The position numbers and the translations under genes are program-made. From an uncultured Pseudomonadota bacterium (GTDB lineage Bacteria > Pseudomonadota > Gammaproteobacteria > Steroidobacterales > Steroidobacteraceae), in contig CAIRLC010000043.1 of the NCBI GenBank assembly GCA_903879335.1, positions 1 through 41,454 of the forward strand: a stretch of 41,454 nt of DNA. Reading direction: 5' to 3'. The stretch's first letter is position 1. Each line of letters opens with the position of its first letter. Below the pieces are notes generated by a model. That model did not search any database and was not told the DNA's origin. It saw only the letters and a program-made list of their open reading frames with translations. Positions 8,373 through 18,806 of this stretch are shown here, in pieces.

Positions 8373-10553
8373 TCAGGTGTTAGCCGCGGCCCGCAATGCG
8401 GCCGGGGTCTCTTGGAGGGCGCGCGAGCGACGCACGACCGGATCAGTGCCATACAGTGAAACCGCATCGAGGGCCCCGGGCACCGGCCCCGCGAGGGCCC
8501 AGTGACCGCGATACGTCGTATCCAAACTGAGTCCAGTTCCGTTGAGCGATTGCTCCAATTCGCGCCGCACGTCTTCTGACGAGCCGTACTCGAAGCCATC
8601 CAAGCCCAAAAGCGAGCCTAAGACACGCAGGACCTTCCAGCCCGGACGCGAATCGCCCAAGGCCTTGGCGACCGCAGCATTCGACTGCCAGCGGCCCTCG
8701 ACGTTGACATAGGTCCCCGACGTCTCTGCGTACGCGCCTATAGGCAGCACCACATGGGCGTGCTGGGTGGCTGCATCGGAGGCGTACGGCGTAATCGCGA
8801 GCACAAACTTCGCTTTGGCCAGCGCAGCCTCAGCTACAGCCCCGTGGGAGGTGTCTGCAGACGGTTCAATGCCGCCAAAGAGTACGTACGCTTCAAGCCC
8901 GGCTGCCCACATGGCACCGGCATCCAAGCCGGTTGTGGCGGCCGGACGTGCACCCGATTCCCGGTGCGGCAATAAGCCGGCCAGGGTGGCGCCAGCGGCA
9001 TTACCGCCGTTCGGCAAGTACGAGAGCGTCGCCCCAGCGAGCGCCGCGACAGCGCCGGCTACGGCCCGCAGGTCCGCATATGCCGGATGCCGCTCGGCCA
9101 AATTACCCAACAACAGCATCCGACGCGAACCGTTCAGGAGCGCCGCGGCGCCTGCGCGCTGCTGATCAGTCGGGCTCGGAGCCTGCCCTAAGATGGCCGG
9201 CAGACTCTGGCCTGCTGCTTCCGCAACTGCGCGGCCGATCGAGGATAATTCCGCGACCATCTGCTCCGCCGATACAGCCGCGTAAGCCGCCACCGGGAAA
9301 CGATACTCAAAGTGGGCGGGATTCACGAAGGCCACTTTGGCGTGGTTCTTCAAGGCCGCTTTGCGCAGTCGATGCGCCAAGATAGGCGCTTCCCCGCGCA
9401 GATCGGAACCGACGACCAATACGCCGTCTAATGTATCCACATCGGCGATCGGGAAACCCAAGCCGGGGTAATCAGGATCGGACGCCTGATCACGGACGTC
9501 ACGACGACGCAGCCGGTGATCGAGATTCGCCGTTCCAAGACCACGCCCTAAGCGCGCCAATAAGTACGATTCTTCGAGGGTCGCGGTCGGCAGACTCAGC
9601 ACGCCGATACGGTCGGCGCCAAATGCCGAAACGGCATCCTTCAGGGCGAGTGCCGCGGCTTCGAGGGCGACTTCCCACGTCGTTGGCACCAACGCGCCAT
9701 CCCGACGAATGAGCGGGGTCTGCGCGCGATCGTCCGCATAAATGCCGGTGTAAGAGAACCGATCACGATCCGAGATCCAGGTCTCATTGATCGCATCATT
9801 CATGCCCGGTACGACGCGCATGAGTTGGCCGCGCAACAAGTGCGCCGCTAGATTTGAACCCACCGCATCGTGCGGGGACACCAAGGGTTTTTCCGTCATT
9901 TCCCAGGAACGGCCCTGATAACGAGCCGGCTTGGAATTCAACGCACCCACCGGGCAAAGATCGATGATGTTGCCGGAGAGCTCATGGTCTACCGCTTTCT
10001 CGACGAACATCGAAATGAGCGTATTTTCACCGCGCCCGATCGTGCCCAACTCCTGGATGCCTTGCACCTCTTCGGTAAAGCGCACACAACGCGTGCAATG
10101 GATGCATCGCGTCATATCCGTCGATACGAGCGGACCGAAGCTCTTGTCCTTGACGACGCGCTTACCTAACTCATAGCGCGCGTCGTCACGACCAAAGCCC
10201 ATCGCGAGATCCTGCAACTCGCACTCACCGCCCTGATCACAGATCGGGCAATCAAGCGGATGGTTGATGAGGAGAAACTCCATCGTGGCCTTCTGCGCTG
10301 CGATGGCTTTCGGGGACTTGGTGTATACCTTCATGCCCTCGGCGATCGGCGTCGCGCAAGCCGGCAAGGGCTTTGGCGCTCGCTCTACTTCGACAAGGCA
10401 CATGCGGCAATTCGCCGCCACTGACAACTTCTCGTGGTAGCAGAAGCGTGGCACGTAGGCGTTCACCGCGTCAGTGACCTGAATGATCATTTGACCCTTG
10501 CGGCCCTGCACCGCAACGCCGTTCACTTCTAGATTGACGATATCCTGGCTCAT
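8373..10553 (-). CDS. nuoG: NADH-quinone oxidoreductase subunit G
   Basis: This is the largest peripheral subunit of complex I (726 residues). N-terminal ligands are intact: a 2Fe-2S cluster at Cys38, 49, 52, 66; a His-ligated 4Fe-4S at His98, Cys102, 105, 111; and a second 4Fe-4S at Cys150, 153, 156, 200. A molybdopterin-oxidoreductase-like domain without cofactor function follows, lower in conservation and rich in alanine. The frame stays open 74 codons further upstream, into nuoF, but those residues are unlike any NuoG; the ATG at 10551-10553 begins [12 protein letters not shown] and matches the family start. The gap to nuoF is 19 bases. Confidence 0.97.
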   Translation of the reverse strand: MSQDIVNLEVNGVAVQGRKGQMIIQVTDAVNAYVPRFCYHEKLSVAANCRMCLVEVERAPKPLPACATPIAEGMKVYTKSPKAIAAQKATMEFLLINHPLDCPICDQGGECELQDLAMGFGRDDARYELGKRVVKDKSFGPLVSTDMTRCIHCTRCVRFTEEVQGIQELGTIGRGENTLISMFVEKAVDHELSGNIIDLCPVGALNSKPARYQGRSWEMTEKPLVSPHDAVGSNLAAHLLRGQLMRVVPGMNDAINETWISDRDRFSYTGIYADDRAQTPLIRRDGALVPTTWEVALEAAALALKDAVSAFGADRIGVLSLPTATLEESYLLARLGRGLGTANLDHRLRRRDVRDQASDPDYPGLGFPIADVDTLDGVLVVGSDLRGEAPILAHRLRKAALKNHAKVAFVNPAHFEYRFPVAAYAAVSAEQMVAELSSIGRAVAEAAGQSLPAILGQAPSPTDQQRAGAAALLNGSRRMLLLGNLAERHPAYADLRAVAGAVAALAGATLSYLPNGGNAAGATLAGLLPHRESGARPAATTGLDAGAMWAAGLEAYVLFGGIEPSADTSHGAVAEAALAKAKFVLAITPYASDAATQHAHVVLPIGAYAETSGTYVNVEGRWQSNAAVAKALGDSRPGWKVLRVLGSLLGLDGFEYGSSEDVRRELEQSLNGTGLSLDTTYRGHWALAGPVPGALDAVSLYGTDPVVRRSRALQETPAALRAAANT

Positions 10554-10572
10554 GCGCTTTCCCGGTCCGTCA

Positions 10573-11880
10573 TCACGCGGCACGCCGCGAGGGGTCATCG
10601 ACGATACTGCGACCGCCGTTCTCCACCATGTATTCAAACTCGTGACGGAAATGCCGCACGAAGCTCTGCACCGGCCATGCCGCTGCGTCGCCGAGCGCGC
10701 AGATCGTATGACCTTCGATGCGATTGGCGACATCCACCAAAAGGTCGATGTCGGACTTCTTCCCTTCACCGGCAAGAATCCGGAGAACGAGACGATTCAA
10801 CCAACCAGTGCCTTCGCGGCAAGGCGTGCATTGGCCACACGACTCTGCTCGGTAGAAGCGAGTGAGGCGCTCAAGCACCTTGACCATGCAGGTGTCCTCG
10901 TCCATGACGATGACAGCGCCCGTGCCGAGCGAACTCCCCGCCTTCTTCAGGCCATCGTAGTCCATGGTCGCAGGCATGATGGCCGACGCCGGCATCACCG
11001 GACAGGAGGATCCGCCGGGAATGACGGCTTTCAAGGCCTTGCCGTTACGCATGCCACCGCAGACGTCCTCTAGGAGTTCCTTGAAGGAAATGCCGAGGGG
11101 CAACTCGTAGTTACCGGGCTTGTTCACATGCCCGGACACCGAGAACACTGCACTGCCGCCTGAGTTCGCGACGCCCATCTCGGCAAACCACTTCGCCCCC
11201 TTGCGCATGATGGTAGGCACCGAGGCAAAGCTCTGGGTGTTATTGATCGTCGTGGGACGACCATACAGACCGAAATTCGCAGGGAAAGGCGGCTTGAAAC
11301 GGGGTCGGCCGGGTTTGCCTTCCAAGGACTCGAGTAAGGCCGTTTCTTCGCCACAGATATAGGCGCCGGCGCCGGCCACGGCATACAACTCAAAGTTGTG
11401 CCCGGAGCCGAGAATATTGCTGCCGATATAGCCGGCGGTATAGGCCTCTTTCAGCGCGTCATCAAAACGCACAAAAGGCTCTGCGAGAAATTCGCCGCGA
11501 ATGTAGTTGTACCCTGCGGTGGCACCCATGGCGTAACCGCCAATCAGCATGCCCTCAACCACCGAGTGCGGGTTGTAACGCAGAATGTCCCGATCGTGGC
11601 AGGTGCCAGGCTCGGACTCGTCAGAGTTGCACACCGCGTACTTCGGGCCAGGCGCTGAGCGCGGCATGAAGCTCCACTTGAGTCCGGTTGGAAAGCCAGC
11701 ACCGCCGCGGCCACGCAGGCCCGACGCTTTAACTTCCTCAATCACAGCCTCGGGCGTGATCTTTTCGCGCAGGATGCGCTCCCAAGCTTCATAGCCACCA
11801 ATGCTCTTGTACGCCGAGAGCGTCCAACTCTCCGGCAGATGCAGCGGCTCGAAGACCACCTGATTCATGACGCGGGACAT
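10573..11880 (-). CDS. nuoF: NADH-quinone oxidoreductase subunit F
   Basis: This NADH-binding, FMN-containing subunit is where electrons enter complex I. The 435-residue protein has the glycine-rich NADH/FMN loop [10 protein letters not shown] at 57-66 and the N3 4Fe-4S ligands Cys348, 351, 354 ([10 protein letters not shown]) and Cys394 ([12 protein letters not shown]). It lies seven bases after nuoE. A second ATG five codons in is an alternative start; the family N-terminus varies here, so either is possible. Confidence 0.98.
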   Translation of the reverse strand: MSRVMNQVVFEPLHLPESWTLSAYKSIGGYEAWERILREKITPEAVIEEVKASGLRGRGGAGFPTGLKWSFMPRSAPGPKYAVCNSDESEPGTCHDRDILRYNPHSVVEGMLIGGYAMGATAGYNYIRGEFLAEPFVRFDDALKEAYTAGYIGSNILGSGHNFELYAVAGAGAYICGEETALLESLEGKPGRPRFKPPFPANFGLYGRPTTINNTQSFASVPTIMRKGAKWFAEMGVANSGGSAVFSVSGHVNKPGNYELPLGISFKELLEDVCGGMRNGKALKAVIPGGSSCPVMPASAIMPATMDYDGLKKAGSSLGTGAVIVMDEDTCMVKVLERLTRFYRAESCGQCTPCREGTGWLNRLVLRILAGEGKKSDIDLLVDVANRIEGHTICALGDAAAWPVQSFVRHFRHEFEYMVENGGRSIVDDPSRRAA

Positions 11881-11887
11881 GCGGGTC

Positions 11888-12382
11888 TCACTTCAAGTTA
11901 TCGAGGATCTGATCAACCTTCTCAGGGGTCAGATGCTCGTAGTACACGTGATCGATCATCATCATCGGCGCGTTATTGCACGCCGCGAGACATTCCTCTT
12001 CACGCTTCAGGTAGAACATGCCATCCGGCGTGCTCTCTCCCGTTTTAATGCCGAGTTTCTTCTCGACATGCTCAACAATTTTTTCGGAGCCGCACAACAT
12101 GCAGGAGATGTTGGTGCAGACCGAGACGTGAATCCGGCCGACCGGCTTAACCTCGAACATCGAGTAAAAATTAGCGACCTCATAAACCTGAATTGGCGGC
12201 AACTGCAGATAGGCTGCAACGGCATCCATCAGTTCAACAGTGAGGTAGCCATCGTTCTGGTGTTGCGCAGCGCGTAACGCCGCAAGCACCGCAGAACGCT
12301 GGCGACCTTCTGGAAATTTAGTCACCCACGCATCGATGTCGTGGCGGGTGTGCTCCGAGAGCACGGTCATAGGATCACTCAT
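11888..12382 (-). CDS. nuoE: NADH-quinone oxidoreductase subunit E
   Basis: This is the 24-kDa-type subunit of the NADH dehydrogenase module, carrying the off-path 2Fe-2S cluster N1a. In its 164 residues the four ligands are Cys89 and Cys94 (CTNISC) and Cys131 and Cys135 (CLAAC), in a thioredoxin-like fold. I start at the ATG at 12380-12382, which overlaps the nuoD stop by four bases (ATGA). A longer open frame upstream adds 54 arginine-rich residues read out of nuoD in another frame and is discarded. Confidence 0.97.
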   Translation of the reverse strand: MSDPMTVLSEHTRHDIDAWVTKFPEGRQRSAVLAALRAAQHQNDGYLTVELMDAVAAYLQLPPIQVYEVANFYSMFEVKPVGRIHVSVCTNISCMLCGSEKIVEHVEKKLGIKTGESTPDGMFYLKREEECLAACNNAPMMMIDHVYYEHLTPEKVDQILDNLK

Positions 12383-13632
12383 CGGTCGACCTCTCCGAAG
12401 ACAATGTCGATCGTGCCGATCACGGCGACGACGTCGGCGAGCATGTGGCCTCGTACCATCTCCTCGAGCGCCGAGAGATGTACAAAGCCGGGTGCACGGC
12501 ATTTCAGGCGGTAAGGTTTGTTCGCGCCGTCTGAGACCAGCCAAATTCCGAATTCGCCCTTGGGTGCTTCAACGGCGGCATAGGTTTCCCCGGCCGGCAC
12601 CGAATAGCCTTCGGTCATCAATTTGAAGTGATGGATCAGCGACTCCATGTCGCCCTTCATCTCGACGCGGCGCGGCGGCACGACTTTATGGTCGGCAACC
12701 GACACCGGACCTGGATTCGCTCGCAACCAATCGATGCACTGACGAATGATGCGATTCGACTGCCGCATTTCATCAATACGAACGAGGTAGCGCGAATAAC
12801 AATCGCCGTTGATTCCCACCGGGATATCAAAGTCCAGACGGCCGTAGACGTCGTAAGGCTGATGCTTACGCAAATCCCAGACGACGCCAGAACCGCGCAA
12901 GCACGGTCCGGTAAATCCAAGGGCCTTGGCGCGCTCAGGGGTCACCACGCCGATGTTGACCGTTCGCTGCTTCCAAATGCGGTTATCCGTCAGCAGTGTC
13001 TCGTACTCATCGACACACTTCGGGAATCGATCCGTAAAGTCCTGCAGAAAGTCCAACAACGTGCCCGAACGGGCATCGTTGAGTCGATTAATCTCTCGCT
13101 TCGACCGGAACTTCGATGGTGCGTACTGCGGCAGGAAGTCCGGCAAATCACGGGCGACACCGCCAGGACGGTAATAGGTGGCGTGCATGCGTGATCCAGA
13201 CACCGCTTCGTACGCGTCGATGAGGTCCTCACGCTCGCGGAAGCAGTACAGGAACATGGTCATCGCGCCGATGTCTAGGCCGTGAGCGCCGAGCCACATC
13301 AGGTGATTCATGATGCGGGTGATTTCATCGAACATCACCCGGATGTACTGGGCTCGCTCGGGAACTTTAACGCCCAGCAAGTTCTCGATTGCCATCACAT
13401 AGGCGTGCTCGTTGCACATCATGGAGCAATAATCGAGACGGTCCATGTAGCCGATGCTCTGGTTGAACACCTTCGACTCAGCCAGCTTCTCGGTGCCGCG
13501 ATGCAGCAGACCGATATGCGGATCAGCTTTCTGAACGACCTCACCATCCAATTCAAGAATGAGGCGCAATACGCCATGTGCCGCAGGATGCTGCGGACCG
13601 AAGTTCAGGGTGAAATTCTGGATCTCAGACAT
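12379..13632 (-). CDS. nuoD: NADH-quinone oxidoreductase subunit D
   Basis: This 49-kDa-type subunit (417 residues), related to NiFe-hydrogenase large subunits, forms the quinone pocket with NuoB. The N-terminus keeps [14 protein letters not shown], with the quinone-pocket histidine, and HRGTEKLAE. The conserved [17 protein letters not shown] and [15 protein letters not shown] segments follow, and the C-terminus ends IVFGEVDR as usual. nuoC and nuoD are separate genes, unlike the fused nuoCD of E. coli. One base separates it from nuoC. Confidence 0.98.
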   Translation of the reverse strand: MSEIQNFTLNFGPQHPAAHGVLRLILELDGEVVQKADPHIGLLHRGTEKLAESKVFNQSIGYMDRLDYCSMMCNEHAYVMAIENLLGVKVPERAQYIRVMFDEITRIMNHLMWLGAHGLDIGAMTMFLYCFREREDLIDAYEAVSGSRMHATYYRPGGVARDLPDFLPQYAPSKFRSKREINRLNDARSGTLLDFLQDFTDRFPKCVDEYETLLTDNRIWKQRTVNIGVVTPERAKALGFTGPCLRGSGVVWDLRKHQPYDVYGRLDFDIPVGINGDCYSRYLVRIDEMRQSNRIIRQCIDWLRANPGPVSVADHKVVPPRRVEMKGDMESLIHHFKLMTEGYSVPAGETYAAVEAPKGEFGIWLVSDGANKPYRLKCRAPGFVHLSALEEMVRGHMLADVVAVIGTIDIVFGEVDR

Positions 13633-13633
13633 C

Positions 13634-14365
13634 TTATTTCCCCGAACGGCCGGCCGTCAGCGCGGCGTCGTAACGGTTGTCTTCGCGGATAACCCGTGGC
13701 ACCGCCGTGCGAGGCTCGATGCTAACGGGCTCATACACCACACGCCCCTGCTCCGCGTCGTAGCGAACTTCGACGTGACCTGAGAGTGGGAAATCCTTAC
13801 GGAACGGGTGGCCGATAAAGCCGTAGTCCGTGAGGATACGACGCAGGTCCGGATGTCCCTGGAAGAGGATACCGAAGAGGTCGAAAGCCTCGCGCTCAAA
13901 CCAATTGGCAGTCGGCCAGACGCCCACCACGGACGGCACGGTCGGCGGTTCGGCCGTCTCGCAATAGCAACGCAGCCGTAAGCGCTGGTTATTGGCATAT
14001 GAGAGCAGGTGATAAGCCACGGCAAAACGTCGTGCGACCGGCGTAGGCGGCACAAACACATCGCCACGGCCGACCACACCACGACCGAAGCCCGTGCTGG
14101 TCGCCTCGTGGGTATCCCACTCTTCCTTACCGTAGGTCAGGTAGTCGATACCGGATACGTCGACTGCGGTTTCAAACGCAAATCGGGCGTCATCACGCAG
14201 GGCGGTGCAGATCTCGATGAGATCGTGCGGCGCAACTTCGTAACCCAGCTCTCCGTCGAGAGACGGCAGTCGGGTCAGACGGGCACCAAAGGTGCTCTCA
14301 ATAGTCGCGGCCAGAGCCGCGAGTTTGCTCAGCGGTACCGCCGCTTCGGGAGTCTGGTCAGTCAT
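13634..14365 (-). CDS. nuoC: NADH-quinone oxidoreductase subunit C
   Basis: This 30-kDa-type peripheral subunit (243 residues) packs against NuoD and NuoI and has no cofactor. Family signatures visible are the pair [22 protein letters not shown], split here as [11 protein letters not shown] and [20 protein letters not shown], and the motif [18 protein letters not shown]. The N-terminal 25 residues are variable. It starts four bases inside the end of nuoB (ATGA overlap) and ends one base before nuoD, consistent with translational coupling. Confidence 0.97.
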   Translation of the reverse strand: MTDQTPEAAVPLSKLAALAATIESTFGARLTRLPSLDGELGYEVAPHDLIEICTALRDDARFAFETAVDVSGIDYLTYGKEEWDTHEATSTGFGRGVVGRGDVFVPPTPVARRFAVAYHLLSYANNQRLRLRCYCETAEPPTVPSVVGVWPTANWFEREAFDLFGILFQGHPDLRRILTDYGFIGHPFRKDFPLSGHVEVRYDAEQGRVVYEPVSIEPRTAVPRVIREDNRYDAALTAGRSGK

Positions 14366-14853
14366 CGGGCGATCGTGCTCGTACGACGAATTTTATTTTG
14401 GAGCTGCAGAATGCCGTAAATCAGCGCCTCTGCAGTTGGCGGGCACCCAGGGACGTACACATCCACGGGCACGATGCGGTCGCAACCGCGCACCACTGAA
14501 TAGGAATAGTGATAGTAGCCACCGCCATTGGCGCAGGAGCCCATTGAAATAACCCAACGCGGCTCGGCCATCTGGTCATAGACCTTGCGCAGTGGAGCCG
14601 CCATTTTATTGGTCAAGGTTCCGGCAACGATCATGACGTCCGACTGGCGCGGGCTTGGACGGAAGACCACGCCGAATCGGTCGAGATCGTAACGGGACGC
14701 ACCCGCCTGCATCATTTCGACAGCGCAGCAGGCCAAACCGAAGGTAACCGGCCACATGGAACCGGTACGGGCCCAGTTCATCAGGTCATCGAGTCGAGCG
14801 GTGACGAAGCCGTTGTCCTTGAGCTCGGCATCGACTTCAGCGACTAATCCCAT
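14362..14853 (-). CDS. nuoB: NADH-quinone oxidoreductase subunit B (cluster N2)
   Basis: This 163-residue subunit holds the terminal 4Fe-4S cluster N2 that reduces quinone. The unusual tandem-cysteine ligand pair Cys42-Cys43 ([10 protein letters not shown]), Cys107 (GSCANGGG) and Cys137 ([10 protein letters not shown]) are all present. I choose the ATG at 14851-14853, since an AAGGGAG site lies a suitable distance upstream and the protein then starts [11 protein letters not shown]. An ATG seven codons earlier is possible but poorly spaced. Its start lies 10 bases inside the end of nuoA. Confidence 0.97.
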   Translation of the reverse strand: MGLVAEVDAELKDNGFVTARLDDLMNWARTGSMWPVTFGLACCAVEMMQAGASRYDLDRFGVVFRPSPRQSDVMIVAGTLTNKMAAPLRKVYDQMAEPRWVISMGSCANGGGYYHYSYSVVRGCDRIVPVDVYVPGCPPTAEALIYGILQLQNKIRRTSTIAR

Positions 14854-15200
14854 TCGAGCGCTCCCTTCTTCCACTCGTAGATGAAGCCGACCACGAGAAC
14901 CGCGAGGAATACCAACATCGACACAATGCCGACGCCGCCGATCACCTTAAGCGAAACGGCCCAGGGGAATAGAAACGCGATTTCCAGATCGAACAAGATG
15001 AACAGGATTGCAACGAGGTAATACCGAACATCGAATTTGATGCGGGTGTCCTCGAATGGCTCAAAGCCGCACTCGTAAGGCGAACTTTTCTCTGCGTTAG
15101 GCTTGCGCGGCCCGAGCAAATAGCCAAGCACGATCAACAGACCGCCGAATCCGGCAGCGATGACCAGAAAGATCAGGATGGGCAGGTAATTTTGAAGCAT
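14844..15200 (-). CDS. nuoA: NADH-quinone oxidoreductase subunit A
   Basis: This is the first gene of the complex I operon. The 118-residue product has three hydrophobic helices, with the conserved loop ending [20 protein letters not shown] (residues about 42-61) and the acidic helix [13 protein letters not shown]. It sits at the interface of the peripheral and membrane arms near the quinone site. The upstream region carries a good promoter about 50 bases before the ATG. No sign of fusion or truncation. Confidence 0.97.
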   Translation of the reverse strand: MLQNYLPILIFLVIAAGFGGLLIVLGYLLGPRKPNAEKSSPYECGFEPFEDTRIKFDVRYYLVAILFILFDLEIAFLFPWAVSLKVIGGVGIVSMLVFLAVLVVGFIYEWKKGALEWD

Positions 15201-15246
15201 CGTCCCCGTCCCGGAGTCGCGAGCGTGCGCCCCGTAAGCGGACAGG

Positions 15247-15276
15247 ATTCTAGTTGAACGACGCGGTCTGCGTCAC
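15247..15276 (-). promoter_or_regulatory. Putative sigma-70 promoter of the nuo operon
   Basis: On the minus strand GTGACG (15276-15271) and TAGAAT (15252-15247) are spaced by 18 bases, which puts the start near 15240, about 40 bases before the nuoA ATG. The -10 is good and the -35 fair. Read-through from secG/tRNA-Leu would have to cross the hairpin at 15293-15327. Confidence 0.55.
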
Positions 15277-15292
15277 TCGAAAATTTAATTCT

Positions 15293-15327
15293 CAGCAGCG
15301 TTCTTAGTAATTGTTCTTACGCTGCTG
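15293..15327 (-). terminator. 9-bp perfect hairpin between tRNA-Leu and nuoA, possible terminator or processing site
   Basis: CAGCAGCGT (15293-15301) and ACGCTGCTG (15319-15327) form a perfect 9-bp stem around a 17-base AT-rich loop, about 20 bases beyond the tRNA 3' end. Only scattered Ts follow on the minus strand, so it is not a classic intrinsic terminator. Confidence 0.45.
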
Positions 15328-15347
15328 CAGAGAAAATCAAAGAGACT

Positions 15348-15432
15348 TGGTGCCGACGGCCGGACTCGAACCGGCACACCTCGCGGTGCTAGCACCTCAA
15401 GCTAGTGCGTCTACCAATTCCGCCACGTCGGC
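15348..15432 (-). tRNA. tRNA-Leu (GAG)
   Basis: This is an 85-nt class II tRNA with encoded CCA. The acceptor stem GCCGACG pairs with CGTCGGC, and the anticodon arm is CTAGC-TTGAGGT-GCTAG with anticodon GAG, decoding CUC and CUU. The long variable arm is typical of leucine tRNAs. It lies 49 bases after secG on the same strand, as leuU does in E. coli, and is probably cotranscribed with secG. Confidence 0.96.
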
Positions 15433-15481
15433 AATTCGGTCTCTTTAATCAAGAACACAGGGGCGTCCAGCACCAGCGGCC

Positions 15482-15790
15482 TTACTTGGCAGGCGCTGCT
15501 GGCGAACCCGCAGGCGTCTGCTCAAGCAGACTCTTCGGGGCACCAGAGGACTGATGGCTCGCGTAGAACGCGAGCGACAAACTCGTCACGAAAAAGCAGG
15601 TGGCGAGGATCGCGGTCAACTTCGAAAAGAACGTTGCCGAACCCTTCGAGCCAAACACGGTTCCCGAGGCGCCGGAGCCGAAGCCCGCGCCTGCATCCGC
15701 GCCCTTGCCGCGCTGAAGCAGCACGAGGCCAATGATGGCCAAGGACAGGAGGACATGAACCACTAAAAGCAACTGTTGCAGCATACTCAT
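15482..15790 (-). CDS. secG: Protein-export membrane protein SecG
   Basis: This small subunit of the SecYEG translocon assists SecA-driven protein export across the inner membrane. The 102-residue product has two hydrophobic helices (about 3-22 and 53-73) joined by the signature cytoplasmic loop [17 protein letters not shown], then an Ala/Pro-rich tail of no clear role. It follows tpiA by 14 bases and precedes tRNA-Leu(GAG), the conserved arrangement in gammaproteobacteria. Confidence 0.97.
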   Translation of the reverse strand: MSMLQQLLLVVHVLLSLAIIGLVLLQRGKGADAGAGFGSGASGTVFGSKGSATFFSKLTAILATCFFVTSLSLAFYASHQSSGAPKSLLEQTPAGSPAAPAK

Positions 15791-15804
15791 CTACCCGCGA
15801 CCGC

Positions 15805-16554
15805 TTAACCTGCGGCGACGCAGATCCTTACGAATTCTTCCGCTTTCAACGAGGCGCCCCCTACGAGACCCCCATCGACGTCCGCCATGCCGAACAATTC
15901 GGCGGCGTTCGATGCCTTCACGCTACCGCCGTATAGGACGCGCACGTGATCCGCAAGCATAACATCCTTCGCGGAAAAATATCCACGGATAAATGCATGC
16001 ACAGCTTGGGCTTGGTTTGGTGAGGCGGTCCGGCCAGTACCAATCGCCCAGACCGGTTCGTAGGCGACGATTGCCTTGAGAAAGGCAGCTGTCCCGGCAA
16101 GCGAGACAACCGCATCCAACTGCCGCGACACCACCGCCTCGGTGACGCCGGACTCCCGCTCTTCGAGCGTCTCGCCCACACACAATACCGGCACGAGTCC
16201 GGCAGCCTGTGCCGCCACAAACTTGCGAGCCACTACCGAGTCGCTCTCACCGTAGAGTGCGCGCCGTTCTGAATGACCCACCAGGACGTGGCTCGCGCCG
16301 ACGTCGACCAGCATTGCACCCGACACTTCGCCGGTATAAGCGCCGATGGATTCGGTGCAGAGGTTCTGACCGCCGACCCGCACCGCACTGCCCTGCGCGA
16401 GTGCTGCAACTTCCGCGAGATACACAGCGGGCGGGAAGACGATGACCTCGGCCGCGCAGGCGCCGACGCCCGCGATCAGTGCAGACAGGAGTTGCGCGTT
16501 CTCCTCACGGGAGCCGTGCATCTTCCAGTTTCCAGCGACGATCGGTCGACGCAT
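15805..16554 (-). CDS. tpiA: Triosephosphate isomerase
   Basis: It interconverts dihydroxyacetone phosphate and glyceraldehyde 3-phosphate in glycolysis and gluconeogenesis. The 249-residue TIM barrel has catalytic Lys11 (GNWKMHG), His94 (LVGHSERR) and Glu166 (AYEPVWAIGTGRTAS), plus the phosphate-binding LYGGSVKASNA near the C-terminus. All catalytic residues are intact. It lies between glmM (67-base gap) and secG (14-base gap) in the conserved glmM-tpiA-secG order. Confidence 0.98.
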   Translation of the reverse strand: MRRPIVAGNWKMHGSREENAQLLSALIAGVGACAAEVIVFPPAVYLAEVAALAQGSAVRVGGQNLCTESIGAYTGEVSGAMLVDVGASHVLVGHSERRALYGESDSVVARKFVAAQAAGLVPVLCVGETLEERESGVTEAVVSRQLDAVVSLAGTAAFLKAIVAYEPVWAIGTGRTASPNQAQAVHAFIRGYFSAKDVMLADHVRVLYGGSVKASNAAELFGMADVDGGLVGGASLKAEEFVRICVAAG

Positions 16555-16621
16555 AACGTCTATCCCTCAGTGAAGGCGCGCGAGAATACTCGCCACACCC
16601 CCCGAAATCAACGCGCTGCGC

Positions 16622-17956
16622 TCACGCGGCAGCAGAGCGCACCACGTCCGCAAGACGTTCCGCAATCCGTTGGACCGTGTGGCGGTCTTCACCCTCCACC
16701 ATCACCCGAATCAAGGGCTCGGTGCCCGAGGGTCGCAAGACGACGCGACCGGTGCCTGCGAGCTCCACTTCAGCCTGTGCAACCGCCTCCACAACCGCTG
16801 GCAGCGTATTGAGATCGATCTTGCGCGCGATGGTCACGTTGATCAGCACCTGCGGGTACTTCGTCATGCCAGTGGTCAGTTCGGCCAAGGACTTGCCGGT
16901 CTCGCGCATGACCGCAAGCACCTGCAGGGCACTCACGATCCCGTCACCCGTGGTTGAGCGATCGAGGCACAGGATATGGCCGGAGGTTTCACCCCCGATC
17001 GTGCCGCCGCGCTCACGCAGCAGCTCCAAAACATGACGATCGCCGACTTTCGCGCGCAGAAAGGGGATACCGAGCCGACCTAGGGCATGTTCAAGACCGA
17101 GGTTGGTCATGACAGTGCCGACCACGGGGCCCGTCAGGGCACCCGCCGCGTGCCGCGCCTGGGCGATGACGTAGAGCAGTTGATCGCCGTCCATGACGCG
17201 GCCGAGATGATCGACCATGATTAAGCGGTCGCCATCACCATCCAGGGCAAGCCCAGCGTCGGCCCGCACACCAGGCACGGTCAACTGCAACAATGACGGC
17301 GATGTCGATCCGCAGCCATCATTGATATTGCGGCCGTTCGGCGAGCAACTGATCGGCACGACGTCCGCGCCCAAGTCCGAAAAGACGCGTGGGGCGACTT
17401 TGTAGGCCGCGCCGTTGGCGCCATCAACGACAAGTTTGAGACCGTCTAGACGCAGTCCTTTGGGCACACTGGCCAGACAGTGCTCTTGATAATAGGAGCG
17501 CGAGTCATCAATGCGCGTAGCACGTCCGAGGCGATGGGAGTCCACCGTCACTGGCGGCGACTGCAACTCAGCCTCAATCGCCGCCTCGGTGGCGTCCGAG
17601 AGTTTGCCGCCGTCCCGATCGAAAAACTTGATGCCGTTGTCTTCGAAGGGGTTGTGCGAGGCACTGATCATGACCCCGAAATCACAGCCGGTGCGCTGCG
17701 TCATGAACGCCACAGCGGGAGTCGGTAAGGGCCCGATCAACCGGACGTCGACACCCGCCGCCACAAAGCCGGCCTCAAGGGCTGCCTCAAACAGATAGCC
17801 GGACACTCGGGTGTCTTTACCGATCAAGACGGAACCGCCTCGCGGGGCGAGCACTTTGGCCGCAGCACTGGCCAAGCGCACCGCAAACTCCACGGTCATC
17901 GGCGAATCACCGACACGACCGCGGATGCCATCGGTACCGAAATAGCGTAAGCCCAT
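16622..17956 (-). CDS. glmM: Phosphoglucosamine mutase
   Basis: It converts glucosamine-6-phosphate to glucosamine-1-phosphate on the way to UDP-GlcNAc for peptidoglycan and LPS. In 444 residues the phosphoserine Ser100 (ISASHNPFEDNGIKFF), the metal loop LDGDGDRLIMVD, the sugar-binding GGETSGH and the C-terminal phosphate loop RPSGTEPLIRVMVEG are all present. The ATG at 17956 shares one base with the folP stop (TGATG) and follows a GGAGAAGG site; the codon before it is TTG and could extend the protein by one residue. folP-glmM coupling is common in this group. Confidence 0.97.
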   Translation of the reverse strand: MGLRYFGTDGIRGRVGDSPMTVEFAVRLASAAAKVLAPRGGSVLIGKDTRVSGYLFEAALEAGFVAAGVDVRLIGPLPTPAVAFMTQRTGCDFGVMISASHNPFEDNGIKFFDRDGGKLSDATEAAIEAELQSPPVTVDSHRLGRATRIDDSRSYYQEHCLASVPKGLRLDGLKLVVDGANGAAYKVAPRVFSDLGADVVPISCSPNGRNINDGCGSTSPSLLQLTVPGVRADAGLALDGDGDRLIMVDHLGRVMDGDQLLYVIAQARHAAGALTGPVVGTVMTNLGLEHALGRLGIPFLRAKVGDRHVLELLRERGGTIGGETSGHILCLDRSTTGDGIVSALQVLAVMRETGKSLAELTTGMTKYPQVLINVTIARKIDLNTLPAVVEAVAQAEVELAGTGRVVLRPSGTEPLIRVMVEGEDRHTVQRIAERLADVVRSAAA

Positions 17957-18795
17957 CAACCTTCTCCCTGCGTGCGGCGCATCGCCGCGCCGACTTTGAC
18001 CGCATCCACCGTCTCTGCCACGTCATGGGCGCGCAGCACCGCCGCACCTTCGGCCGCCGCCAGCGCAGCCAAAGACACACTGCCAGCCAATCGGTGTTCG
18101 ACGGCGCGGCCCGTGAGATGTCCGACCATCGACTTGCGCGAGACACCCACTAAGAGCGGCGCCGCTAAATTCGCGAACCGCCCCAGGTGACGGAACAATT
18201 CGATGTTATGGGCCTGGGTCTTCCCAAAGCCAAAGCCGGGATCAATCAGTATCGAATCGGCGGCAATCCCCGCCTCGCGACAATCCACGACCCGCTGGGA
18301 AAGGTAAGCCAAGACCTCAACCACCACGTCGGTGTAGTGCGGCGCCCGCTGCATTGAGTCCGGCTCGCCTTGCATGTGCATCACGCAGACGGCAGCCCCG
18401 ACGTCGGCGGCCGCAGCCAAGGTCGCCGGGTTACGCAGACCGCGAATATCATTGATCAGGTGCGCGCCGGCGGCGCACGCAGCGCGCACCACCTCCGCCC
18501 GACTCGTGTCGATCGAAATCACCACGTCGAGCTCGGCCGCGATCCGTTCTACGACGGGTACGACGCGCGAAATCTCTTCATCCACGCTAGGCATGACCGC
18601 GCCCGGGCGCGTCGACTCCCCGCCTACATCGATGATGGCGGCACCCTCCCCGACCATGCGCCGGGCTTGCTGCAGAGCGGCCTCGGGGGCGGCGTACAAG
18701 CCGCCATCCGAAAAAGAATCGGGCGTCACATTGAGGACGCCCATCACGACCGGCTGATCCAACGCGAGCCATCGCGTCCGGCAGCGCAGCCGCAT
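17956..18795 (-). CDS. folP: Dihydropteroate synthase
   Basis: It condenses p-aminobenzoate with dihydropterin pyrophosphate in folate synthesis and is the sulfonamide target. The 279-residue TIM barrel shows MGVLNVTPDSFSDGG (from 18), IDVGGESTRPGA, the INDIRGL strand, IDPGFGFGKT and GVSRKSM. The start is the ATG at 18793-18795; a GTG one codon earlier is equally in frame, with a GAGG site better placed for the ATG. It lies 11 bases after ftsH and overlaps glmM by one base. Confidence 0.97.
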   Translation of the reverse strand: MRLRCRTRWLALDQPVVMGVLNVTPDSFSDGGLYAAPEAALQQARRMVGEGAAIIDVGGESTRPGAVMPSVDEEISRVVPVVERIAAELDVVISIDTSRAEVVRAACAAGAHLINDIRGLRNPATLAAAADVGAAVCVMHMQGEPDSMQRAPHYTDVVVEVLAYLSQRVVDCREAGIAADSILIDPGFGFGKTQAHNIELFRHLGRFANLAAPLLVGVSRKSMVGHLTGRAVEHRLAGSVSLAALAAAEGAAVLRAHDVAETVDAVKVGAAMRRTQGEG

Positions 18796-18806
18796 CACGG
18801 CCTCGA

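Noticed and set aside
10554-10775. Upstream extension of nuoG by 74 codons
   Set aside because: The extra residues overlap nuoF, are Arg/Ser-rich and unlike NuoG, while the ATG at 10553 gives the conserved N-terminus.
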